From the NCBI GenBank assembly GCA_003151595.1, contig PLXW01000118.1, positions 1-34,925 on the forward strand: 34,925 nucleotides of DNA, read 5' to 3'. This stretch comes from Myxococcales bacterium. Its GTDB lineage: Bacteria > Myxococcota > Polyangia > Polyangiales > Polyangiaceae. Numbering within the stretch: the stretch's first letter is position 1; every line of letters starts with the position of its first letter. Position numbers and translations under genes: made by a program. The notes under the pieces were generated by a model. It worked only from the letters and a program-made list of their open reading frames with translations. It was not told the origin of the DNA and did no database searches. This document shows, one piece after another, positions 17,554-25,311 of this stretch.

Positions 17554-18852
17554 ATGGACCGTACTTCTCGCGGAACCGCCGCCCTCGCCGTGGCGGCATG
17601 CGGCGTCGCTTTTCACAGCGGCCACGAGACCCCGCTCGCGGACAGCGGCGCCGACGCGGGTGACGACGCGACCCCCGCGATCCCCGATGACGACGCGGGC
17701 TTCGTGATCATCCCTCCGCAGAAGATGCCCGACAGCGGCCCTTGCCCCCTCGGCGCGCGGCGTTGCTCGGCCGACGGTGAAGTGGAGATCTGTGGCGCGG
17801 ACGGCGCATGGGGAAACCCGATCAGTTGCGGCTCGGACGCGTCCGTATGCGCGAGCGGAGCATGCATCGCGCCATCGCTCGACGGTGGAGTGACGACGCC
17901 GGCGAGTTGTCTCGCCGGTGGAACTGGGCTGTCCACCTGCGGCGACAGCGGGGTCGAGAGTTGTTGCACGAGTCTCGAAGTGACGAGTGGAACCTTCTAT
18001 CGAACCTACACGACGGATCCCGATAGCGGAGCGGCGACGGGGGAGACAGATCAGGCGAGTGTCAGTGGCTTCCGCCTCGACAAGTACGAGGTGACGGTTG
18101 GTCGCTTCCGTCAATTCGTGAATGCAGTGCTCCCGCCGGATGCAGGAGCTGGCTGGGCGCCCGCAGTGGGCTCTGGCAAACATACGCACTTGAACAATGG
18201 ACGAGGTCTGGCGAACGTCGCGACCGATGCGGGCGCGTACGAGCCCGGTTGGGTCGCGGCAGATGACGTCAATATCGCCCCGACGTCCACGAACCTAACG
18301 ACTCAATGCACTCCTACGTACTTTGCTACGTGGACCGACGTACCGACCCACAACGATGATCTGCCAACCGTCTGCCAGAACTGGTGGGAGGCCTACGCGT
18401 TTTGTATCTGGGACGGTGGCTTTCTACCGAGCGCCGCCGAATTGAACTACGCCGCCTCGGGTGGGAACCAGCAACGCGAGTACCCGTGGGGCTCTAGAGA
18501 CCCGGGTACGGCGAACCTCTATGCGATCTTCGGATGTCACTTCGGTCCGTCGACGTGCGGCTCCGTGGCGAACATCGCTTCCGTGGGCACGCCTACTCTC
18601 GGCGCCGGACTCTGGGGGCAGCTCGATCTGGCGGGGAACGTCTCGGAGCGCGGCTTGGACGCCACTGGCACGATTGCTCCTTATGTCGTCCCTTGCGCGG
18701 ATTGCGTCGCTCTGCCGAACCCTGCGGCAGTCACCACGCGCATGCACCGGGGTGGCTGGTACGACGTGGACACTAGGTATTTCGGGAGCTCGGAAATTCC
18801 GCCCACCCTCCGCGGCTCCGGAACAGGGATTCGATGCGCGAGGGCTCCGTGA
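17554..18852 (+). CDS. SUMF1/formylglycine-generating-enzyme-fold lipoprotein lacking catalytic cysteines
   Basis: From ATG 17554 the protein is 432 residues. The N-terminus has a short lipoprotein-like signal (TAALAVAACGV), an Asp/Ala-rich linker, and a Cys-rich stretch (about 60-105; CPLGARRCSADGEVEIC). Residues about 165-432 are an FGE-sulfatase (C-type-lectin-like) domain: FRLDKYEVTVGRFRQFVNAV, VCQNWWEAYAFCIWDGGFLP, REYPWGS, LDLAGNVSERGLD, HRGGWYD and the closing GIRCAR. True formylglycine-generating enzymes carry two catalytic cysteines between the GGS/GGW block and the final RCA; here that segment (GGWYDVDTRYFGSSEIPPTL) has none, so sulfatase activation is unlikely. The usual GNVWEW is GNVSER. 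It is more likely a binding or scaffold protein. The real start may be ATG 17513 with a frameshift in the signal region. Confidence 0.8.
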   Translation: MDRTSRGTAALAVAACGVAFHSGHETPLADSGADAGDDATPAIPDDDAGFVIIPPQKMPDSGPCPLGARRCSADGEVEICGADGAWGNPISCGSDASVCASGACIAPSLDGGVTTPASCLAGGTGLSTCGDSGVESCCTSLEVTSGTFYRTYTTDPDSGAATGETDQASVSGFRLDKYEVTVGRFRQFVNAVLPPDAGAGWAPAVGSGKHTHLNNGRGLANVATDAGAYEPGWVAADDVNIAPTSTNLTTQCTPTYFATWTDVPTHNDDLPTVCQNWWEAYAFCIWDGGFLPSAAELNYAASGGNQQREYPWGSRDPGTANLYAIFGCHFGPSTCGSVANIASVGTPTLGAGLWGQLDLAGNVSERGLDATGTIAPYVVPCADCVALPNPAAVTTRMHRGGWYDVDTRYFGSSEIPPTLRGSGTGIRCARAP

Positions 18853-18957
18853 CGACACTTCCGCGCAAGTCGGTGTGATCTGGCTCACGCCCCCGCGACC
18901 GTAGCGCTTTCCGTCTTGTCTCCCGCGTCCCGCCCGCTACGCTCCTCGGCCACCCTG

Positions 18958-19284
18958 ATGCCGAAGCTCGCCCTGCTCGCCCTCGCCGCTTCACTCGCGG
19001 GCGTCGGCTGTCTCAGCTCCTCAGGCTCGGCGCCCGCCTCGACCACGAACCTCGACGGGGGCACCCCTGAAGCCGGCCCTCCGGCTCAAACCATCGACGG
19101 CTCGGTCGGCATCGACGGCGCGGTCTCCGCCAGCCTCACGACCGGCCTCGGCTCGGGCGTCGTCGCGCACAGCGCGCACTTCACGCTCATCACGAAGACG
19201 GGCGAAGTGCCCGGCGCGGGCCCCAAGAACAGCGCTAACTTCAAAGTGATCTCGGGCGCGGCTCCTGCCGCAGCCACGAAATAA
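18958..19284 (+). CDS. Small lipoprotein preceding the collagen-like gene
   Basis: ATG 18958 gives a 108-residue protein with a hydrophobic signal ending AGVGCLSS; the frame opens at TTG 18916 but the upstream codons add no signal-like features. After an Asp/Gly/Pro-rich linker the only ordered-looking part is [20 protein letters not shown] followed by [10 protein letters not shown], a small beta unit. The family is unrecognised. Its stop lies 17 nt before the ATG of the collagen-like protein and the spacer contains the latter's ribosome-binding site, so the two are probably one operon. A plausible role is an outer-membrane anchor or assembly partner for the collagen-like filament, which is inference from position only. 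Confidence 0.65.
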   Translation: MPKLALLALAASLAGVGCLSSSGSAPASTTNLDGGTPEAGPPAQTIDGSVGIDGAVSASLTTGLGSGVVAHSAHFTLITKTGEVPGAGPKNSANFKVISGAAPAAATK

Positions 19285-19301
19285 CGTACGGGGAGCAACC
19301 G

Positions 19302-20828
19302 ATGGTCAGCCGCAGACTCGACTACAAGATCGCTGGGCTTCTCACGTCGCTGCTCGCGACGGGCATCGGCTCGAACGCGGCTGCCGCCGTCCCCGCGACG
19401 ATGACGCAGCAAGGGCTGCTCCTCGACGCGAACAATCAGCCGGTCGCCGGCTCGCAGAGCTTCACCTTCACGATTTACGACGCGCTGACTGCCGGCAACG
19501 TCCTCTGGACCGAGAAGCAGACGATCACGCTCGACGGCGGTTACTTCTCCGCGCAGCTCGGAACGACCGCGCCGATCCCGACGAGCGTCTTCGACGGCTC
19601 GACGCGCTACCTCGGCATCACCGTCGGCACAGACGCCGAGATGACGCCGCGGGAGGCGATGACGAGCGTTCCGTACGCGATGGTCAGCCGCGACGCGACG
19701 GGGGACATCAACCCGACGACGGTCACGATCAACGGGACGAAGGTCATCGACGCGACGGGGCACTGGGTTGGTCCGACGACCGGGCTCGCGGGAACGCCGG
19801 GGCCGACGGGGCCTGCAGGCGCGACTGGTCTCGCGGGAGCGACGGGCGCCGCAGGGGCTACGGGCGTAACCGGCGCGACGGGGCCCACAGGCGCGATTGG
19901 CCCGACGGGGCCCGCTGGCGCGATTGGTCCGGCGGGGCCCACGGGAGCGACGGGCGCCGCAGGAGCGAAAGGGGCCACTGGTGCCACCGGCGCGACGGGA
20001 GCGACCGGCGCCACGGGAGCGACCGGGCCAACCGGCGCGACTGGACCCACCGGTGCAACTGGCGCAGCAGGAGCGACGGGAGCGACTGGTACGGCAGGAG
20101 CAACGGGCGCGACGGGCGCCACAGGAGCGAAGGGAGCGACCGGTCCTGCAGGTCCGACGGGCCCGACTGGCGCCACCGGCGCAGCAGGTGCGACCGGCTC
20201 CACAGGCGCGACGGGTGCGACCGGTCCCCAAGGCCCCACGGGTCCCGTGGGCCCGACCGGTCCCACGGGAGCAACGGGCTCGGCGGGCGCGACGGGCCCC
20301 GCCGGAGCAACGGGTGCGACCGGCGCCTCGGGCGTCGTCGGCATCTACACGAACAACGGCACCGTCGCGTCACTGCCGGGTGGAGGAACCTCGTTCCAGC
20401 TGAGTGGACCTCTCGGCATCGCAACGCCGACCGTGTCAGTACCGATCGTCGCTGGCCAAACGATTCTCGCGATGGGAACGCTCGAGATTGCGAGCAACAT
20501 CTTTGGCAACGACGATCCGTCGCTTCAGATCCGTATGTGTTACTCCACAAGCGCTGCGCCGAATACGTTCATCAAATTCCCCGATGAACCTGCCGTCGTG
20601 GGCGGACAGGGTGAGATCTTCCCCGGCGCCTATGGCGGTAATTCCATGTACTCGTTCAGCCGCGAGGGAGCCGCACAAGGACTCCCGACTGGAACGTACA
20701 ATGTGGGATTGTGCGTCTCGATCGCTCTGGGCGGCTCCGGCGGTTCATGGGTGCTAACGCAGATCAGTTCATACAACTCACTTTCCCACACGGGCATCTC
20801 CAAGATCACCGCGATGGTGACTAGGTAG
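19302..20828 (+). CDS. Secreted collagen-like protein with 61 G-X-Y triplets
   Basis: GGGGAG at 19290-19295 precedes ATG 19302. The 508-residue protein has a signal peptide (about 1-28, ending NAAAA). The N-terminal globular part (about 29-160) is beta-rich ([39 protein letters not shown]), as often seen in bacterial collagen-like and tail-fibre-like proteins. Residues 161-343 are 61 consecutive Gly-X-Y triplets without interruption, dominated by GAT, GPT, GAA and GPA. Bacteria lack prolyl hydroxylase, so Thr at Y and Pro at X would stabilise the triple helix. The C-terminal 165 residues form a beta-rich head with two cysteines ([17 protein letters not shown]) that may nucleate trimers. Likely a trimeric surface fibre; the ligand is unknown. 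Confidence 0.9.
   Translation: MVSRRLDYKIAGLLTSLLATGIGSNAAAAVPATMTQQGLLLDANNQPVAGSQSFTFTIYDALTAGNVLWTEKQTITLDGGYFSAQLGTTAPIPTSVFDGSTRYLGITVGTDAEMTPREAMTSVPYAMVSRDATGDINPTTVTINGTKVIDATGHWVGPTTGLAGTPGPTGPAGATGLAGATGAAGATGVTGATGPTGAIGPTGPAGAIGPAGPTGATGAAGAKGATGATGATGATGATGATGPTGATGPTGATGAAGATGATGTAGATGATGATGAKGATGPAGPTGPTGATGAAGATGSTGATGATGPQGPTGPVGPTGPTGATGSAGATGPAGATGATGASGVVGIYTNNGTVASLPGGGTSFQLSGPLGIATPTVSVPIVAGQTILAMGTLEIASNIFGNDDPSLQIRMCYSTSAAPNTFIKFPDEPAVVGGQGEIFPGAYGGNSMYSFSREGAAQGLPTGTYNVGLCVSIALGGSGGSWVLTQISSYNSLSHTGISKITAMVTR
19782..20330 (+). repeat. Collagen-type 9-base repeat block
   Basis: This is a degenerate in-frame repeat of GGN-NNN-NNN codons (mostly GGN GCN ACN) encoding 61 G-X-Y triplets. 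It also makes long stop-free frames on the opposite strand and in the other forward frames, which should not be read as genes. Confidence 0.9.
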
Positions 20829-20847
20829 TCTTTCCGGAATTCGCTCG

Positions 20848-21942
20848 ATGACGACGATCTGCCTCGCCGTCATGGCGAAGAACGAAGCGCACGTCATCGC
20901 GCGCTGCCTCGCGTCGGCGAAGCCTCTGGTGAACTCCTGGGTGGTCCTCGACACGGGCTCGACCGACGCCACGATCGCCGTCGCGCGCGAGGCGATGCAG
21001 GATCTCCCCGGCGAGGTCATCGAGCGGCCGTGGCGGGGGTTTGGTGCCAGTCGCACGGAATTGATCGAACTCGCCCGCCCGCGGGCGGACTACACCCTTG
21101 TCCTCGACGCGGACGACGCCCTCGAATATCCGCGCAATGCCTGCTTCCCGGAGCTCACTGAGGCCGGCTACGCGTTGATGATTCTCGACGGCCCGTATGC
21201 CTATCCCCGCTCCCAGCTCTTCAAGAATGCGCTGGCCTGGAGGTTCGAAGGGGTCACACACGAGATTCCCTACTGCGACGAGGGGCACACCGTGACGGGG
21301 CTCGTCAACGGGATCGTCTATCGGCGGATCGGCGGCGGTGCGCGCTCTCTCGATCCGCGAAAATACCAGAAGGATGCGGAGGCCTTCGAAGAGGAGCTCC
21401 GTCGCGATCCGTCGAGCAGGCGCAACGTCTTCTACCTCGCGCGCAGCTACGAAGACGCCGGCGAAGATGCGCGCGCCCTCGCGCAGTACGAGCGTCGTGC
21501 GTTCATGGGCGGCTGGGACGAAGAGGTCTTCTATTCGCTCTTCTGCGCCGCCCGCGTTCGCGAACGGCTCCGCTTTCCGCGCGAGCGAGTGAGCACGGCC
21601 TACCTCGAAGCCTGGAACGCGCGCCCCCATCGCGCCGAGCCGCTCTTCCATCTCGCGGTGCTCGCGCGGGATGCAGAAGACTGGTCGCGCGCGCGTTCGT
21701 TCGCGGCCGTCGCGTCCGCGGTTCCGTATCCGCGCGCGGACACGCTCTTCATCCACCACGAAATCTACGCCTGGCGCGCCCTCGACGAATACGCCAACGC
21801 CTGCGCCAAGCTCCACGACTGGCCCGCCACCATCGAAGCCTGCCGCCGCCTCCTCGCCCGCAACCTCCCCGCCGGAGATCGCACCCGCATCGAAGCCAAC
21901 CTCGCCTCCTGCGAAGCCGCCGCCCTCGCGAAGCTTCCGTAG
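20848..21942 (+). CDS. Family 2 glycosyltransferase with C-terminal TPR-like helices
   Basis: The start is ATG 20848, 19 nt after the collagen-like gene's stop; no strong ribosome-binding site is visible. The 364-residue protein is cytoplasmic. Residues 1-90 form the GT-A nucleotide-sugar binding core: ICLAVMAKNEAHVIARCL, VVLDTGSTD (35-40) and the metal-binding LVLDADD (D87-x-D89). The aromatic/basic block FEGVTHEIPY follows. From about residue 180 to 350 helices with tetratricopeptide spacing appear (NVFYLARSYEDAGEDARALAQYERR; PLFHLAVLARDAEDWSRARSF). This GT2+TPR arrangement is the common 'SunS/TPR-glycosyltransferase' type found in many bacteria, used in cell-surface or protein glycosylation. 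The following membrane protein starts 50 nt downstream. The acceptor is unknown; the adjacent collagen-like protein is a possible target, but there is no direct sign of that. Confidence 0.88.
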   Translation: MTTICLAVMAKNEAHVIARCLASAKPLVNSWVVLDTGSTDATIAVAREAMQDLPGEVIERPWRGFGASRTELIELARPRADYTLVLDADDALEYPRNACFPELTEAGYALMILDGPYAYPRSQLFKNALAWRFEGVTHEIPYCDEGHTVTGLVNGIVYRRIGGGARSLDPRKYQKDAEAFEEELRRDPSSRRNVFYLARSYEDAGEDARALAQYERRAFMGGWDEEVFYSLFCAARVRERLRFPRERVSTAYLEAWNARPHRAEPLFHLAVLARDAEDWSRARSFAAVASAVPYPRADTLFIHHEIYAWRALDEYANACAKLHDWPATIEACRRLLARNLPAGDRTRIEANLASCEAAALAKLP

Positions 21943-21977
21943 CGCGCGAGCGATCGCGGCCCGATCTCCGAGAGTGT

Positions 21978-21983
21978 TACCAT
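21978..21983 (+). promoter_or_regulatory. Candidate -10 element (TACCAT) for the gene starting at GTG 21992
   Basis: TACCAT lies 8 nt before GTG 21992, a spacing that would put the transcript start at or next to the start codon. No Shine-Dalgarno sequence is visible, consistent with a leaderless mRNA. Confidence 0.35.
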
Positions 21984-21991
21984 CGCCCTCC

Positions 21992-22951
21992 GTGGAGCGA
22001 GCACAGAGCCCCTTCGGTGGATACCTGCTCGGCCTCGTGCCGCTCGGCGCGGCGATCGTCTTCGGCCTCTTGCTCCTCCCGCGCGCGACGCCCGCCGAAG
22101 ACGTCCCCGTGCCGATCGCGGATGGGCGAGCGCTCTCACGCATCCACCACGACGACGCCGCGATCGCGAAGACTGCGCTCCCCGATGACGTGCGCGCTCT
22201 CGGCTCCTCCATTCGCGCGTTCAACACGCTCCAGGCGCAGCAGACGACCGACGCCTACGTCACGCCCGAGAAGATGAACGCGGCGCACGCCGAGATTCTG
22301 CGCGCGGTCGCGCCGATCGGGTCGCTCCCCAACCGCGACGATCTCCTCCTCGCGCTGCGCGCCGCGCAGCTGGAGTCGTTCATCACCGAGCTGAAGGCGT
22401 TCCAGAAGACCGGGAAGGAATCGGCCGAGCTCATCGCCGTCGGCGGGCCGTTCGTGCAGCGCATGCGCGACGTGGGGTGGGGCGTGGGCGAGCACGGGCT
22501 CGCGGCCGATGAAGACGCGCTGCGCGTGATGTTCAAGACGGCGTGGAACGGTCTCCTCGGGAGCAACCGCCCGCCGTTCGCGCCGTCGCTCGACGAAGAG
22601 CGCGCGCTCTATGCGTTTTATCTGCGCCACCCGCACGCGAACGAGCAGACGCGCAAGCGCATCGACGAAGCGCGCTCCGCGGCGACGACGGTGAAGGCGT
22701 GCGCGGCGCTCGTCGAGGCCGAGGCGATGGCGGCCGAAGGGTGGCGGCTCGAGAAGGTGCGGCTCATCGGCGCCATCGATCCTTCGTACCCGCGCGCGTA
22801 CGCCGAAGGGGTCGCGCACTACCGTCACAAGGACTACGAGGCCGCAGTCGAATCGTTCCGCACGTGGCTCGGCGCGCACCCCGAAGGGCCGTGGACGCTT
22901 CGCGCGCGGAACTACATTCGCGCTTCGCTGGCGCAGTCGGCGGTCGATTAG
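21992..22951 (+). CDS. Membrane-anchored protein with C-terminal TPR-like unit, function unknown
   Basis: GTG 21992 is chosen although the frame is open further upstream, because the protein then begins just before a single transmembrane helix (YLLGLVPLGAAIVFGLLLLP, residues about 10-30) and the upstream part overlaps the glycosyltransferase gene. The product is 319 residues. After the membrane anchor comes a mostly helical region (about 50-230; SSIRAFNTLQAQQTTDAYVT, LALRAAQLESFITELKAF), and at the end a tetratricopeptide-like hairpin (AYAEGVAHYRHKDYEAAVES ... FRTWLGAHPEGPWTLRARNY). It probably faces the periplasm and acts as a scaffold. I recognise no catalytic motif. It is convergent with the 52-residue lipoprotein at 22955-23113, with three bases between the stops. 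Confidence 0.7.
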   Translation: MERAQSPFGGYLLGLVPLGAAIVFGLLLLPRATPAEDVPVPIADGRALSRIHHDDAAIAKTALPDDVRALGSSIRAFNTLQAQQTTDAYVTPEKMNAAHAEILRAVAPIGSLPNRDDLLLALRAAQLESFITELKAFQKTGKESAELIAVGGPFVQRMRDVGWGVGEHGLAADEDALRVMFKTAWNGLLGSNRPPFAPSLDEERALYAFYLRHPHANEQTRKRIDEARSAATTVKACAALVEAEAMAAEGWRLEKVRLIGAIDPSYPRAYAEGVAHYRHKDYEAAVESFRTWLGAHPEGPWTLRARNYIRASLAQSAVD

Positions 22952-22954
22952 CGA

Positions 22955-23113
22955 CTAGCGAGAGGCGTCGAGCGCGCCGGCGTCGGCCGCCAACCAGCCG
23001 CCCCCATCGGCCGAGACCGACGGCGCGATCACGTACCCCTGCGGCGTCGTCTCTTCGTGGGGCACGCAGGCGGCCAGCGCGATCCCGAGCATCACCCACG
23101 CCGCGCGTCGCAT
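22955..23113 (-). CDS. 52-residue lipoprotein
   Basis: This short minus-strand gene begins at ATG 23113 and ends at TAG 22957-22955. It encodes a textbook lipoprotein signal (MRRAAWVMLGIALAACVP) followed by only about 36 residues rich in Asp, Gly and Ala (SVSADGGGWLAADAGALDAS). A -10-like TATCTT sits 6 nt upstream of the ATG. The lipobox and the promoter-like site support it as a real gene despite its size. It is divergent from the response regulator gene. The function is unknown; it could be a small envelope lipoprotein in the regulon of the adjacent two-component system, which is inference from position. Confidence 0.5.
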   Translation of the reverse strand: MRRAAWVMLGIALAACVPHEETTPQGYVIAPSVSADGGGWLAADAGALDASR

Positions 23114-23119
23114 CGAACG

Positions 23120-23125
23120 AAGATA
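23120..23125 (-). promoter_or_regulatory. Candidate -10 element (TATCTT) for the 52-residue lipoprotein
   Basis: On the minus strand TATCTT stands 6 nt upstream of ATG 23113. On the plus strand, a second -10-like hexamer, TACACT (23150-23155), could serve the divergent response regulator gene. Confidence 0.35.
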
Positions 23126-23227
23126 CGCGAGCCGACGCGCGCGTGCGTTTACACTTCTTTGCGCGGCGTCCAGGCGCGACGCCCCGCCGTGCGTGCCATC
23201 TTCAAAGAGAGTCAGCTCCCACAGATC

Positions 23228-23911
23228 ATGCGTGCCCTCCTCATCGACGACGACCGCGAGCTCGCGCGCTTGCTCACCGAGTACCTCACGCCGCACGGCG
23301 TGGAGCTCGAAGCGGTGGAGACCGGCGCGCTCGGGCTCGAGCGGCTCGAAGCGCGCGGGTTCGACGTGGTGCTGCTCGACGTGATGCTCCCCGGCGCGGA
23401 CGGGTTCGAGATCTGTCGACGCATTCGCAGGAAGCACGACGTACCCATCGTGATGCTCACCGCGCGCGGCGACGACACCGATCGCATCGTGGGGCTCGAG
23501 CTCGGCGCCGACGACTACGTGCCCAAGCCGTTCAACCCGCGTGAGCTGCTCGCGCGCGTGCGCGCCGTCATGCGCCGCGCGCGCCCCGGCATGGTGAACG
23601 AGCGGCTCACGGTCGGCGTGCTCGACATCGACGTGCCCGGGCATCGCGTCACGGTCGACGGGAAGGAAGTGCCGCTCACGTCGTTCGAGCTGCGCCTGCT
23701 CGTCGTGCTCGCGCGGCGCGCGGGCGAGACCGTGCCGCGCGAAGATCTCGCCAGCGCGCTCAAGGTGCCGGGCGCGTACGACCCGAGCGTCGATCGCTCG
23801 CTCGACGTTCACGTCAGTCACCTGCGCCACAAGCTGGGCGACGACGTGCGCGAAGCGAAGATGATCCGCACCGTACGCGGCGTGGGCTACGTGCTCGTGA
23901 GGCCCGCGTGA
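23228..23911 (+). CDS. OmpR/PhoB-family response regulator
   Basis: ATG 23228 gives 227 residues starting directly in the receiver domain; the frame is open from 23057 but the upstream codons are not receiver-like. The receiver domain (1-115) shows the acidic pocket D7-D8 (LIDDDRE), phospho-acceptor D51 (VVLLDVMLPGADG), T78 (VMLTARG) and K100 (YVPKPFN). The C-terminal winged helix (about 130-227) has the OmpR/PhoB pattern: LTSFELRLLVVLARRAGETV, RSLDVHVSHLRHKLGDD and the wing IRTVRGVGYVLV. It acts in the cytoplasm as a DNA-binding transcription factor activated by phosphorylation. It overlaps the histidine kinase gene by four bases (GTGA), so they form a translationally coupled cognate pair. 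The receiver's RxxHDVPIVMLTARGD stretch is closest to the CpxR/RstA style. Confidence 0.93.
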   Translation: MRALLIDDDRELARLLTEYLTPHGVELEAVETGALGLERLEARGFDVVLLDVMLPGADGFEICRRIRRKHDVPIVMLTARGDDTDRIVGLELGADDYVPKPFNPRELLARVRAVMRRARPGMVNERLTVGVLDIDVPGHRVTVDGKEVPLTSFELRLLVVLARRAGETVPREDLASALKVPGAYDPSVDRSLDVHVSHLRHKLGDDVREAKMIRTVRGVGYVLVRPA

Positions 23912-25266
23912 GATGGCGTCGCCACCACGGTCCTCACCACGGCCACGGTCCGCATGGCTGGCGCCCGCGATGGATGAACCGGCCGCGCCTGCGACGCCTG
24001 CAGACGCGGCTCTTCGTGTGGTTCCTGGCGGCGATCCTCACGGCGTTCGCGGCGAGCGCGATCACGCTGTGGGTGATGCGAAGCGCGGAGTCGACGCCGT
24101 CGGCGCCGAGCATCGCCACGCGCGCGATCGCGAGCCGCGTGGCGCGCGACTGGGATGATCCCGCGGCGTGCGATCGCTACGTCGCGCGCGTGCACGAGCT
24201 CATCGGGCTCGACGTGCGCGTGCGCCGCGACCTGGAGCACTTGCCGCATCGGATGGCGCTGAAGAGCGGCGTCGTCACGTTCGACGCGCACGGCGAAGGG
24301 TTCGTGCCGGTGGAACGAAACGGCGAGCTGCTCGGCGCCGTGGAGTTCGCCGCGGGGGGGCCGACGCCGACGCACTCGAATGGAGTCGTGGCGATGGGCG
24401 CGGCGCTGTTCGTGCTGGCGCTCGCGGCGCGGTTCGTCGCGCGCCGGCTGGCGTGGCCGATGGAAGACGTCGCCGATGCGGCCGAGCGCTTCGGCGCCGG
24501 CGATCTCACCGCGCGCACGCGGTTCGGCGGGCGGAAACGCTGGGCCGCGCAAGAGGTCAGAGGCGTGGCGCAGGCGTTCGACACGATGGCCGAGCGCATC
24601 GAGCGCGTCGTGCGCGATCAGCGGGAGCTCCTCGGCGCGATCAGCCACGAGCTCCGTTCGCCGCTCGGGCGCGCGCGCGTCGCGCTCGAGATCGCGCGCG
24701 ATCGCGGAGGCGAGGGGACGCACGGCTCGCTCGACGACATCGAGCACCAGCTCGCCGACGTCGACGCCATCCTGGGCGATCTGCTCGCCGCCGCGCGCGC
24801 CGGTCTCTCCGACGTGAAGCCGACGGTGACCGCGATCGCACCGTGGCTCCGCGCGCGCATCGCCGCCGAGCCTTCGCCGCCGACGATCGAGCTCACCACC
24901 GATGTGGGCGACGACGTCACCGCCCCCATCGACGCGCAGCTCTTGAACCGCGCGCTCCACAACGTCCTCGCCAACGCACGCGCCCACGGCCATCCCGACG
25001 GCGAGCCGATCGAAGTGCGCCTCGAAGCGACCTCCGCGCGCCTCACGATCGTCGCGCGCGATCGCGGCCCCGGCTTCCCGCAAGACCTCCTCGCGCGTGC
25101 GTTCGAGCCGTTCGTGAAAGGCGACGCGGCGCGAACGCCCGGCGCCGGTTACGGGCTCGGGCTCTCGCTCGTTCGGCGAATCGCCGAAGCGCACCGCGGG
25201 ACGGCGTTCGCGCGCAATGCCGACGGCGGCGGCGCTGAGGTCGGCATCGAGCTCCCCCGCGCGTGA
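23908..25266 (+). CDS. Sensor histidine kinase with His-rich N-terminus
   Basis: GTG 23908 overlaps the TGA of the response regulator. The protein has 452 residues. The cytoplasmic N-terminus is unusually His-rich: six His within residues 6-16 (HHGPHHGHGPHGW). TM1 spans about 36-57, a short ~100-residue periplasmic sensor follows, and TM2 spans about 159-178, then a HAMP-like linker. The HisKA phospho-acceptor is H247 (AISHELRSPLGR). The ATPase domain carries the N box (NRALHNVLANARAHG), G1 (DRGPGFP), F box (FEPFVKGD) and G2 (GYGLGLSLVRRIAEAHRG). It is a complete class I kinase, most like the CpxA/EnvZ envelope-stress sensors in architecture. The His cluster might bind Ni, Cu or Zn and modulate signalling; that is inference. 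The stimulus is unknown. Confidence 0.92.
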   Translation: MRWRRHHGPHHGHGPHGWRPRWMNRPRLRRLQTRLFVWFLAAILTAFAASAITLWVMRSAESTPSAPSIATRAIASRVARDWDDPAACDRYVARVHELIGLDVRVRRDLEHLPHRMALKSGVVTFDAHGEGFVPVERNGELLGAVEFAAGGPTPTHSNGVVAMGAALFVLALAARFVARRLAWPMEDVADAAERFGAGDLTARTRFGGRKRWAAQEVRGVAQAFDTMAERIERVVRDQRELLGAISHELRSPLGRARVALEIARDRGGEGTHGSLDDIEHQLADVDAILGDLLAAARAGLSDVKPTVTAIAPWLRARIAAEPSPPTIELTTDVGDDVTAPIDAQLLNRALHNVLANARAHGHPDGEPIEVRLEATSARLTIVARDRGPGFPQDLLARAFEPFVKGDAARTPGAGYGLGLSLVRRIAEAHRGTAFARNADGGGAEVGIELPRA

Positions 25267-25294
25267 CCGCGATCGCGCGGGCTCGAAAATCGTC

Positions 25295-25300
25295 TAAGCT
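25295..25300 (+). promoter_or_regulatory. Candidate -10 element (TAAGCT) for the FHA protein gene
   Basis: TAAGCT ends 11 nt before ATG 25312; the predicted transcript start would leave a leader of only a few bases, too short for a Shine-Dalgarno sequence, and none is seen. Confidence 0.35.
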
Positions 25301-25311
25301 GGCCGGCGCGG

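Noticed and set aside
19607..20344. 245-residue Pro/Val/Ala-rich open frame on the minus strand
   Set aside because: It is the exact antisense of the collagen G-X-Y block; the repeat keeps all frames open. It has no start signal or folded domain of its own.
20821..22227. 468-residue minus-strand open frame
   Set aside because: Antisense to the family 2 glycosyltransferase, whose DTGSTD and DAD motifs make the plus strand certain.
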